The notes beneath the pieces are model-generated. The model made no database searches. It had not been told where the DNA came from and worked only from the letters and a program-made list of their open reading frames with translations. Shown piece after piece: positions 44,040-54,023 of a stretch of DNA of 64,000 nt. The stretch comes from Ectocarpus siliculosus (lineage: Eukaryota > Sar > Phaeophyceae > Ectocarpales > Ectocarpaceae). The stretch is from contig FN649755.1 of the NCBI GenBank assembly GCA_000310025.1, positions 2,680,530 through 2,744,529 of the forward strand, read 5' to 3'. The position numbers were made by a program, and so were the translations under genes. Every line of letters begins with the position of its first letter. The first letter of the stretch is position 1.

Positions 44040-47000
44040 TTATGTTCCCAGTTCGTGGGGGAGCGATGTTTGGTTCCTCACCTCGCCTTGCCGCGAAGCC
44101 GACGTTCGCCACACCCTCAAGCGGAACGCGTCGGTCTTGTAGGCCCTCCTCACCGTCCGGATATCGGACACGATGCGGTGCATTCCGATAAGGGTCGAAA
44201 ATCGCTCCTGTTGCTTCTGCTGCTGCCGCTGCTGCGGTCGTTGAACGATCTCCGCGGACAACGACCAGGACTGGCTCTGAGAGGCCTCGACCGAGCCGTT
44301 AGGGGTGTTGGTAACCTTACCGTCGTCACGGTTATCCCTGGTGTCCTCCCCCTCCTTACCCACCGTAGTCGTTCCACCGTTGTTGCTGCCGTCCCCACGC
44401 CACAACACTGATGTCCCGCGAGACATCACGTCCTCTCGCCGAAGCGCCTTGCGGGCGGCCCTGGCTTGCCGGGAGAAACGAGCGCGAGTCCTCGTCCTCG
44501 CCGCTGCTGCTCTGGCTGGGGAGGCCATGGTCAACAAAGACGACCTCGACGACATCTTCATCTCCGCCCTCTTCCGTTCCCGCAGCACCGCTCTGTCTCT
44601 CAGAAGGAGCAGCTGAGCGGTATCCCTCGATGACGCGGAGGCAGTGGTGGGGGCCTTGTCGTCAAGAGCAGCGCCTTGTGAAAAGGTGATGAACCCTTTG
44701 GTCGTCTCTCCGTAGGCTGGATCCGCTACCGTCGTCGCCGCTACCGGTGCGCACGTGGGGTCTGACGGGCTGGAGTTGGTCTCGGCAAGCCCCAACAGCG
44801 GCACTTGTTCCTCAGTCTTGGCCGCCAGCGACTCGGCCACTGCTACCGCCGTTTGGCGGGTCTTTGAAGGGGCGGGGGGTGACAACCTGGGCGGAGATAC
44901 TGTGGCGTTATGTTCAGCCCTTCGGTCGACGCCACCATGTTCGCTGTCGCCTAGCCCCCGGGATCGGTTTGGCTCGCCCTGGGCCTCCTGTCCAACCGAC
45001 TCGACCATCGGAGGTGCAACGGTTTTTCCGACGGCCGGGCTTGGTTTGGCCGTCTGCTGGACCGCCGCGGTGGGTGTTAGCATCTCCTCTGATGCTCGAG
45101 CGCTAGCCAAAAGTGCCCCTGGCTCGAGAAACGTCGGCGTCGCAGGCGACCTCGCCTTCGCCATTGCTGCTGCCTTTGCTGCGACCTTTGCTGCTGCTGG
45201 CGCCACTGCGACTTCCGCTGTTGCTGCTACTGCTGTTGCTGCCGCTGCTGCTGCCATTGTTGCGTTTGCCTCTGTTGCCTTTGCTACTTTTGCAGCTGCT
45301 GCCCTTGCTGCTGCCGCTGCTGCCGCTGCTGCTCCTTCTTTTGCAGCTGCAAAGGCAGCAGAAGCTTCGGCGGGTTTATAACCGAGTGTTGACATCCAGT
45401 TTCGCGTCACCTCGATGGAAGCCTTGCGCTCGAGTCGAATATCTCCCTCTTCCAACTCCTCGTCCTCCTTCTTACTTTCCTGCACCCCCGTCGCCCCATC
45501 CTGCTCACCGGCCTGCTCTCCCAAAACAGCCAGAGCGGCCAGTAGAGGAGCCATTGACCAGGTGGCGGCGGTCTTGACCGCTGTCGTTGACGCCGCCGCC
45601 GCCGTCTTGCAAGGCCGCTGCTCATCCATCGCCGAGATGCCACCGACAGCAGGCACAGCGGCCAGCACAGGCGGCATAGCCGAGGGAGCTGCGGCGGTGG
45701 CTACCAACGCTGACGCGGCCGCCGTCTTGCGTGCCTGCCCCTCATCCATAGCCATCTTCGAGTCACCAGAATGCGCAGATGCCGGCACGGGCAGAGCAGC
45801 CGGGGCAGCGGGCGTACCCCAGGGAGTTGCGGGCATGGCTACTACCGCTGAGTGCGCCTGGTTCTCAACCATCACCGAGACCGCACGGACGGCAGGTACA
45901 ACGGCCGGCGCAGGCAGAGCAGCCAGGGCCGGGAGCATAGCCGAGGAAGTTGCGGGCATGGCTACCAACGCTTCGGCCGCCGTCGACTTGCTAGCCTGCT
46001 CTTGATCCATGGCCGATATTGCGCCGACGGCAGGCACAGCGGCCGGCGCAGGCAGAGCAGCCGGGGCTGGGGGAATAACCCATGGACTTGCGGTTATGGC
46101 CAATAAGGCTGCCGCCGCCGTCATCTGGCAAGCCTGGTCCTCGACGATTGGCATGTCCGAGTCACCCGCAGGCGCAGATGCCGGCACGGGCAGAGCAGCC
46201 GGTGCGGAGGGCATGGCCCAGGGAGTTGCACCGATGCATGCCACCGCTGACTCCGTCGAACGTGCCTGGTTCTCAACCATCGCCGAGACCGCACGGACGG
46301 CAGGTACAACGGCCGGCGCAGGCAGAGCAGCCAGGGCCGGGAGCATAGCCGAGGAAGTTGCGGGCATGGCTACCAACGCTTCGGCCGCCGTCGACTTGCT
46401 AGCCTGCTCTTGATCCATAGCCGATATTTCACCAACGGCAGGCACAGCGGTCGGCACAGGCAGAGCAGCCGGGGCGGGGGGAATAACCCATGGACTTGCG
46501 GTTATGGTCAATAAGGCTGCCGCCGCCGTCATCTGGCAAGCCTGGTCCTCGACGATCGCCATGTCCGAGTCACCCGCAGGCGCAGATGCCGGTGCGGGCA
46601 GAGCAGCCGGTGCGGAGGGCATGGCCCAGGGAGTTGCACCGATGCATACCACCGCTGACTCCGTCGGATGTGGCTGCTCCTCTTCCATCGCCATCCCCGT
46701 GCAGGCTGCAGGCGCAGATGCCGGCACAGGCAGAGCAGCCGGGGCAGCGGGCAAACTCCAGGGAGTTGCGGGCATGGCTGCTACCGCTGATTCCGTCGAA
46801 CGCGCCTGGTTCTCAACCATCGCCGAGACCGCACTGACGGCAGGTACAACGGCCGGCGCAGGCAAAGCAGCGGGGAGCATAGCCGAGGAAGGTGCGGGCA
46901 TGGCTGCCAACGCTTCCGCTGCCGTCGACTTGCTAGCCTGCTCTTGATCCATAGCCGATATTTCACCGACGGCAGGCACAGCGGCCGGTACAGCCAGAGC

Positions 47001-47330
47001 GGCCGGTGCGGGGGGCATACCCCAGGGAGCTGAGCCGATGGCTGCAATCCCTGCGGCCGCCGCCGCCGCCACCACTGTCGGGGAGCCTGCTGAAACGTCC
47101 CCCGCGCGGTGCGAGAAGGTCGCAGTTTCCACTGGACCAGCAATCCGCCTCATGGCCTCCGTCTCTCTGGCAGGCAGCGCTGGTTGTTGTGTCAACGTGG
47201 GTGCAGCCAATTTCGCCAACCCCAATGCTGCCTCACTTTCGTCGGAAGACGCATTTCGTGCTAGAGGAGGCTTGGCAGCGGTGGCCGTCGTGCCGCTGGC
47301 GTTGATACCGCGCTTCGTGTGCACTTCCAT
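44040..47330 (-). CDS. Large Ala/Pro-rich modular protein, copy 2 (1096 aa)
   Basis: ATG at 47330, in the same place as copy 1. Same plan: unique N-terminus, about 12 Ala/Pro-rich modules of 41-46 residues (copy 1 has about 16), acidic stretch, R-N-W-M-S-T-L-G-Y-K-P-A-E-A, poly-Ala region and basic tail. Near 44350 it keeps the shorter C-run and so retains a Gln/Arg-rich C-terminus (I-V-Q-R-P-Q-Q-R-Q-Q-Q-K-Q-Q-E-R) ending L-P-H-E-L-G-T-stop. A TAA here replaces a Glu codon found at that place in copy 1. The module difference shows expansion or loss in whole 132-138-bp steps that keep the frame, which suits selection on an open frame or simply the in-register repeat. Function unknown. Confidence 0.55.
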   Translation of the reverse strand: MEVHTKRGINASGTTATAAKPPLARNASSDESEAALGLAKLAAPTLTQQPALPARETEAMRRIAGPVETATFSHRAGDVSAGSPTVVAAAAAAGIAAIGSAPWGMPPAPAALAVPAAVPAVGEISAMDQEQASKSTAAEALAAMPAPSSAMLPAALPAPAVVPAVSAVSAMVENQARSTESAVAAMPATPWSLPAAPAALPVPASAPAACTGMAMEEEQPHPTESAVVCIGATPWAMPSAPAALPAPASAPAGDSDMAIVEDQACQMTAAAALLTITASPWVIPPAPAALPVPTAVPAVGEISAMDQEQASKSTAAEALVAMPATSSAMLPALAALPAPAVVPAVRAVSAMVENQARSTESAVACIGATPWAMPSAPAALPVPASAPAGDSDMPIVEDQACQMTAAAALLAITASPWVIPPAPAALPAPAAVPAVGAISAMDQEQASKSTAAEALVAMPATSSAMLPALAALPAPAVVPAVRAVSVMVENQAHSAVVAMPATPWGTPAAPAALPVPASAHSGDSKMAMDEGQARKTAAASALVATAAAPSAMPPVLAAVPAVGGISAMDEQRPCKTAAAASTTAVKTAATWSMAPLLAALAVLGEQAGEQDGATGVQESKKEDEELEEGDIRLERKASIEVTRNWMSTLGYKPAEASAAFAAAKEGAAAAAAAAARAAAAKVAKATEANATMAAAAAATAVAATAEVAVAPAAAKVAAKAAAMAKARSPATPTFLEPGALLASARASEEMLTPTAAVQQTAKPSPAVGKTVAPPMVESVGQEAQGEPNRSRGLGDSEHGGVDRRAEHNATVSPPRLSPPAPSKTRQTAVAVAESLAAKTEEQVPLLGLAETNSSPSDPTCAPVAATTVADPAYGETTKGFITFSQGAALDDKAPTTASASSRDTAQLLLLRDRAVLRERKRAEMKMSSRSSLLTMASPARAAAARTRTRARFSRQARAARKALRREDVMSRGTSVLWRGDGSNNGGTTTVGKEGEDTRDNRDDGKVTNTPNGSVEASQSQSWSLSAEIVQRPQQRQQQKQQERFSTLIGMHRIVSDIRTVRRAYKTDAFRLRVWRTSASRQGEVRNQTSLPHELGT

Positions 47331-47755
47331 GACTTGATGTAGTGGAACAAGCGAAAGAGGGCGAAGAGCGAGGGGGAGACAGGCACTTGTTAGAGTCGTG
47401 CTCGACGACAAGAGTTGAGCTTATTTAACTCAGCACTGGACGCACGTGTTTTCTGTTCATGAAGGGCTCAGAAATAATATCCATAAGACTTACAGTGTTT
47501 TTTGGGTGGCAGCGCTTCACCCACGCCGATACGATATCCCGCTGTTTCTACAGGTACACGGCCGGTCTGCACCATCACCTCACACTGAACTCGAACGAAT
47601 CCTTTGCTGGCGCTATTGACGTCGGGGGAGGCTTGTTTCAGCGACAAACACAAACTGTTCTGGTGATTGCAACAAATCCAGGTATCTCGGCGACGACCCT
47701 GGGAACAGGCAAGAAGCCAAACACACAGACAGGCGGAAATACTGCCTGTCCCATC

Positions 47756-48508
47756 TTAGTGTGTGTACCACGTGCTCCACCATAACGAAGTGATATCTGG
47801 CCCAGTACCTGCTGTGGTGGTGGTCCTCCGTTCTCCTGGCTGAGAAGTTCCCGCAGGGGGGGTTGCGACAGATGCGTTGACGTTCCGGTTGATGCGCTTC
47901 CATCTCCGCCGTTGAGGCGCACTGGAAGGGGCCGACGTCGAGCACGTTCCCGCCGCCGTCACCGCCGCCGCTGAACCCGTCGCCTGATTTTTGGGGTCCT
48001 CGCGATTCGCCGTATACATGGCGGCAGCAGCACCGGAAGTCATGTTCGATGCGGCAGTGATTGCGTTCATGGCTTTGACGGAAAGCTGTTGGATCCACGC
48101 CACATCGGTATCCCGCACTTTCTGGCCGACCGTATCCTTCCTCTTCTCCGCTTGGAGTTTCGCCAGGCAAAGCTCGTCCTTGGCCTTCTGAGCAAGCTCT
48201 GTTGCTTCTACTGCAGCCTTGAACGGGCACGCCGGTGGTGAGCTCGATGAGCCCTCCAAATCGTCGTCATCAAAGCTGAAGTCGTCCTCGAGAAAGCTGT
48301 AGTCGTCTTTGTCGCTCCCGTGGTCGCTGTTGCCGGTGCGCTTACCGCCCTCCCGGTGCGCGACCAAGGGGCCCCGCAGAATCGTCACCGCTGGTACGGG
48401 AGCGGCCGGAGCCTTGGCAACTTCAGCTGGCGTCCTCGCGTTTCTACGGGCTGTCGAGGTGAGCTTGATCGACACCCTGGCGCGAGCAAGGTGCAGCGAA
48501 CGTTGCAT
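47756..48508 (-). CDS. Uncharacterised 250-aa protein, copy 2
   Basis: Duplicate of 31455-32207 with the same length, start and stop. Amino-acid changes are scattered and spare the acidic stretch (one D to G) and the basic patch. The last ~180 bp are identical to copy 1 at the nucleotide level, as part of the 509-bp identical patch. No recognised domain. Confidence 0.5.
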   Translation of the reverse strand: MQRSLHLARARVSIKLTSTARRNARTPAEVAKAPAAPVPAVTILRGPLVAHREGGKRTGNSDHGSDKDDYSFLEDDFSFDDDDLEGSSSSPPACPFKAAVEATELAQKAKDELCLAKLQAEKRKDTVGQKVRDTDVAWIQQLSVKAMNAITAASNMTSGAAAAMYTANREDPKNQATGSAAAVTAAGTCSTSAPSSAPQRRRWKRINRNVNASVATPPAGTSQPGERRTTTTAGTGPDITSLWWSTWYTH

Positions 48509-49406
48509 ATGCCGTACCAACCGTTGTACCACACAGAGAAGTCAGTCAAGGCGGTTAGCTTGGTGCATCCTTCCCTCAGCACTCCCGTACTTGTTATTGG
48601 AACCTCACACGACCGTATGTAAGTCTCGCAGCAGGACGAGATAATACGACGAATGATTGAGAGCGTTATTACTGATGCATGTGCACACACGTACTCCATT
48701 TTCGTGGACACTATGGCAAGCCACTTGAGGCAGCGCGGCAGGTTGTGCCCATCCCAGCAGCTCGACGTCAAGGTTCCGCACCACTACGAGCAAGTGAGGA
48801 ACATGGATCGCTGGCGTCAATGTTCCTCACATTTTGGGAGTTTCTCATGATTGTTTTGAAGTTTTGCGAAAGATAGGGACCTTGCTGTGGGCTCAGGAAG
48901 GAAAGGATATCTGTGCAGAAAGGGTGCACTCGTCGTGTTGCAGCGAGTGTCCCTTTGGAGGGGGGAAACGGTGTTTCTGGAGGAGGTCAGGGTTGGGTTG
49001 GTTGCAATGCCGCGGCAACCGTGGTTTATTGGTAGAAAATGGAACGAGCAAATGGGTCCTGGCTAGATTTTCTCCTAAACGACCAACCAGTGTCAGATCA
49101 AACACTTGATAAGGCTTGCACCTCGATCTACAACTCCAAGTACAGTAATTCACGCACAAGAGAGAGCCGGAATGTATCTACAGGGTGGCGATGGGGCGAA
49201 ACGGCAAAGCGAATTGAGCAGAACCAAACGGCGGGAAATCAACCGAAGTTTGACTCATCGACCACTTTCATCATGTTGTTTCCGACAGGGACTTGCGTAT
49301 TCTCGACGCATCTGCTGTCTTGTGTGTATATCACAGCCGAATATTTAATAACCGCTTTGACCCAGAAATATAATGCTTGGTTGAAACTGCTGTGCTCACG
49401 CTATTC
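48509..49406. other. Gap between 250-aa ORF and poly-Gln tract, copy 2
   Basis: Matches 32208-33088 except at 49168-49330, where a different ~160-bp segment replaces copy 1 sequence. No supported gene. Confidence 0.4.
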
Positions 49407-49456
49407 TCACCTCGGCGTCGGCGGCTGCTCCTGCAGCAATGGTGGCACGTGCCTAC

Positions 49457-49489
<33 letters not shown>

Positions 49490-49574
49490 GTTGTTGCTGT
49501 GGCTTCTGGGTGACGTCCAGCATCACCATCCTCCCCTTCTTCCCCACCACGACCCTATCCTCCACTCGCTCCAT
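49407..49574 (-). CDS. Possible poly-Gln exon, copy 2
   Basis: Same frame as 33089-33292 (M-E-R-V-E-D-R-V-V-V-G-K-K-G), with about 11 Gln instead of about 22, then S-R-H-V-P-P and a stop. The flanking residues are well kept between copies, but the frame has no identified partner exon. Confidence 0.3.
49459..49489. repeat. (CTG)n microsatellite, about 10 units
   Basis: Shorter allele-like counterpart of 33140-33205. Confidence 0.95.
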
Positions 49575-51120
49575 CTTCTCCCTCCCCACGTCCTGCCCTG
49601 CCACACGGTGCCGGGGGGCGGTCTGCCTCGTGCGGCTGGCGGTGAGGCCATTCACTGGCAAGTTCCGCGCAAGAACGAGCGAACAACGATGCGAGAGCAG
49701 CGTCCAAAATCAAGTAACGGCCAGAAACAGAGGCAGAAACATCCCGACGAACACAACGCATGGACGTGGAGATGGAGTCGGTGCGGCAACGATAGAGACT
49801 GCGAAGAGAGCGTCGACAAAACAACAACCGGAAAATGATATGGCCCCTGCATGGAAACTGTAGCATCGTCGACCGGATAGTACATGAACATGAGCATCAG
49901 CGTCAGAAACTTTGAAATGTTCAAGGTCGATATGGATCGCAGAACCCATTGAGTACAGTCGTGAGAGCTACGGCGCAACACGGCCGAGAAGGTATAGGAT
50001 ATTGCGGGTGGTGTAATTCGTTGTACGGTGGATACCCTACACACAAATGAAACGACAAGATGATACGATGTGCAAATGGATCCAAGTTGGACGGCATCAA
50101 CATTTGCAGACAATGACACGATGCGCAGGCGAAAGGACCCACACGCGGAGGCCGCACGGCACAATCTGTAGGAATGTACACCTCTTGATTGCACACAGGG
50201 CACGCGTTACTCTGGATACATACCAGGGGGTATAAAAGCGGTTGCGATCTACACCGGACCGGTAGTTACTGCAGTAGTCAGCAGCAGTGGAAAACACCTT
50301 TCGTTTCAGTCCCGTGCGCAAGGCGCTCAACTCTAGACATCAGTATCTGCTGTAAGGTGACCCGCTACACGGCAGCATCAGAGCGCTGGGTAGTGTAGAC
50401 AAGTGGTGGCCGCTGACATGGATAGCATACGCAACGCAGGCGATGATGTGGTTAATATTTCGTCCGACCAGCCGAAACCATAGAGCGGAACGATCATGGC
50501 GCTGGGCGACTTCTGCCGTCTATCCGACAGGCTCGTAGCTGACCGCGTCCACTTCACATCGTATGCAGCAGCGGCGGTGGTCCTGCTGTCCGCTTCTACT
50601 GCTGTAGCTCCTTAGCAGCAAGATTCGAGCATGACTACGTACCCAAAAAGATTTGACACCTCGCATGTGTTGTGGGAGTTCTCTCAGCAGTCCGCTACAG
50701 CAGTAGTCCGCACCAGAGTTGTACACACAACCACAAGGATACCTCCAAGAGTGTACTGCTGTAGTCTAGTAGACGAAACGCCAAAAAAAACAAAATGAGG
50801 TGAAACCAAACGCAACAACCCTGTGTCATACGGTATCCATGCATTCGTGTGTGTCTTGCACGCACGAGAACGACCGAAGCCGACCGAGACCCATGTCTTC
50901 CCCGAGCAAGCAGGGCGGGGACTCCTTCAACGCCTGTATTAACTCACCTCCTCCTCCAAATCTGCTGGCGCTCATGATGATCATCCGTTCTTAGTATCCA
51001 CAACCCCTTCCGCTGACAGCGGTAGACGCGCGCGGCACGACAGAGACGAGATGATCGGGCTTTGATCGTCGTCGCAGATGCCTCGCAACCACGGGTCTCT
51101 CCTGGGCACTGCTGCTGCTC

Positions 51121-51151
<31 letters not shown>

Positions 51152-51315
51152 GCGAGCCTGTCCTCTCCTGTTGTTGAAAAACAGAGTTTGGCACTCAAAC
51201 ACTCTCCAGCGGGGGAGCCAGCTCTCTGGGGAAGGGAGCACAACAAATGTGACATTTCGCCGAAAGTCACACCCCCCCCCCCTATCCGCCCACTGCGCCC
51301 CCCGTTGATATGGTG
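49575..51315. other. Right end of duplication unit 2
   Basis: Aligns with 33293-34990. It contains a CTG-rich tract at 51107-51151 that is longer than its counterpart at 34775. Beyond about 51315 the sequence no longer matches the start of another unit. No gene supported. Confidence 0.45.
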
Positions 51316-52351
51316 AACAGACACACAAATAAATATTGAATACTGAATGTGTTTCACACGCATGTTTCCCCACCCCACTTTTCCCATACATCGTGCTTCT
51401 TGCCCGCGCTCGCAGTTATGACTATGCATGTACCCTACAGCACGATTTTGCCTCTACATAGCCGAAGAGAATCCGTGGTCACAAAGAAATCCGGTGACAT
51501 ACATCAATCAAGAGCATGAAGAACGATGTGTATAGCATCATCAATCAGCGATAGTCTACAAGCCAAATGTCTTTTCCACGCACATGCATACAGAAGTACA
51601 ATATGGGGGGCAGTTGGCCTGTGACCACGGAAGGCGTCCGTGTCAGTTGGACCAGTACGGACCACAATAGAAGGTACTGAGTGGAGGACGGAACTTTTTT
51701 TAATGTGAAGACAACAACAACAACAACAACAACAACAATTAAGCATCATCAAGTAGATAATAACCCATTGTTCATGTGGAGGGTAAGATTGCGCGGCATA
51801 ATACGCGAGCGACATACTAGCAAATTGACTGACGGGGGAGGGGGGAGGGCGTTTACACCAGGCAGCGTTTACGCCAGACAGCGTTTACACCAGACAGACC
51901 CCTGAGTGCAACGAGACTACTACTACTGTAGAAAGAAGCCGAAAATGCATGTCAATGTACTCATCATGCAAGTCTGCACGGAGTCAAGCACATGGCGGAG
52001 CGGGAATTCATGTATTTGATTCAACTATTGCTATTATGAGCGTGACCATGAAGGTGACCAAAAATGAAAAATACGTCGTCAGTATCAGTGCGGTTCCAAA
52101 CACAAAAACAAATTAAATGCTTCTAAAGGCAGTGATCTGGGACCGACCCCGTGCAGGGGCGTCACGGGGAGGCTAAGCTATTCAATGAAGTGTGTGTTGT
52201 CCTCCCACCAATTACTACATAGATGACACAGCCGTCATACTCAATTGCGTACACACCAACCAGCAATGATCTTCCTAACAGATCCTCCTCATTTGAGCGT
52301 AGAGAGTGTGCAATCGTTTCCTTTGTCTGGTGGGGAAAAGAAGGCACACAG
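51316..52351. other. Intergenic, with (AAC)n and 17-bp tandem repeat
   Basis: Single-copy sequence after the duplication. It holds (AAC)n at 51711-51738 and three copies of a 17-bp word gcgtttacaccagacag at about 51848-51898. No gene is supported. Confidence 0.5.
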
Positions 52352-52455
52352 CAGTACTGGGCCCTCTTTTAGTGCAGGGGTGTGTCCAGAGATTTTTTCT
52401 GCACTATACCGGGCACCTGCACTATGCAACCTGCATAACAGAGGGCCCAGTGCTG
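52352..52455. mobile_element. Small MITE (GGGCCCTC ends), 104 bp
   Basis: The ends CAGTACTGGGCCCTCT and AGAGGGCCCAGTGCTG are inverted repeats with one mismatch. The interior (gtgtgtccaga ... gcactataccggg) is related to the elements at 56925 and 61531, so it is a short member of that family. Confidence 0.65.
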
Positions 52456-53530
52456 CGCATGTATGTTGCGAACGACGCGAGTTTCCTCATCACTGACTAC
52501 CGTACGAGGGGGAGGTATGGTATCTCCCAATAGACCCCCCTAGATCCGACTTGAAAAGATCGAATGCTCAACAAACAAGTGGGTGCGGAAATAGCTTGAC
52601 ACGTCAACGGATTTATTTCTCTCGACGAGATGCTTCCGAAACCCCCATCGTTTGGTGTTGGCACAATCAATCTTGGTTGTGAAAACAATTGAGGTTTGGA
52701 AACCGGTGCTATAGGGGGGTACCATCTCTCCGCCTCCTGCGGTACTATGCACACTCGAAATGGTGAACGATACCCTTTCATTGTACTGAGGCCATGCTTG
52801 ATGAAATTGGCACAAACACACAAATCAGGTACTACTCAGTAGCACAGCTAGCGCCAGCTTAAGAAACGTCAAATTGGGGATCGAGGCTCAATTTCTCATT
52901 TCGTCACCGCCGTCGAGCATAGGTCAATATATAGAGTTAAGTGTAGGATCCGCGGCTGAGGTGTGTGTTTGTGAAGTTGGTTTTCTTGTTTTTCGCCAAA
53001 ATCTGAGCCTGCCTTCGTTTTCTTCAAGTTTATTTTTTATTGGGGCGCTAACTGTAGCCACCCTTGTGAGACGGTAAGCTTGCGGCACTTGTCCTCGTAG
53101 CATGCTTCTTTGAGCCAATGCCGCTTGCGTTCTCGTTCAAACCATCTTTCTACTACAGGCTACGACGGTATCCAATCCGTGGATCTAGGCGGACAAGGGG
53201 GGCAGAGGGGGGAGTGGAGGCGAAGGCAGGGGCGGTGCCCACGGCGGTGGTAGCGGGGGCTGCGCCCCGTGTGTCCCAGACGCTTGCCGTCGATGACAAC
53301 TGCCGCGGCGTCGGTGTCCACCTCTACACGTGATTCGTGCCTACCAGCCGACTTCCAGAACAACGCAAACATGTGCGCAAGGTTTGCGCTACTGCTGCCG
53401 TAGCCTGGTACTTGAGCAACACGAGGGTAGCCACGACGATCACGGCTCTCTTCACCTTTTTCACGGGTACGTTGGATCACCCGGTCGGTACGGATATGAG
53501 GTAAGACCTGGGTGGCTTTTGTTGGCCAAA

Positions 53531-53592
<62 letters not shown>

Positions 53593-54023
53593 TAAATAGA
53601 CTCTAAATATGCCATGTACCCAGCAGGTTTCCCCATACACTGTTAAGACTTCAACACATCCCGTTCGACTGTGGTCATATCTCGAATGGGTGGTATTTCT
53701 GTGTTTGTATTTATGTTTCCTAACAACAACAACATCAACAACAACATCACTTGGTACGACAAGAAGCCCAAGCCGCCCGTCTCAGGAACGTTCCGAACTT
53801 GCAGCAAAACAATTGCCTAACGCAGCTCAGCGCAAGGGGACCCCCCCACCCCACCCCACCCCCCACCCACCCCGGGTGCCCTCTGGCAAACAGAGTAGCG
53901 CCCAGAACGAACCTCAGTGCTCTTTCCATACACCATTCTCGCTATCCTTAGTACCCACAGCGTGGCCGTTTCCACCGACTATTCTACATGTTTCTATTCA
54001 CAACCCTTCCTCTTTACGACGTA
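52456..54023. other. Intergenic with long (AAC)n tract
   Basis: (AAC)n lies at 53531-53592. On the minus strand a frame at 53160-53636 reads poly-Val across that tract and then a GC-rich part (V-E-V-D-T-D-A-A-A-V-V-I-D-G-K-R). The GC-rich part (53160-53330) could be an exon of an unidentified gene, but I cannot find splice partners. Otherwise no gene seen. Confidence 0.35.

Noticed and set aside
51711-53592. (AAC)n tracts as SINE tails or coding poly-Asn/poly-Val
   Set aside because: No Pol III promoter or matching repeat body upstream, and all frames across them are trivially open; treated as microsatellites.
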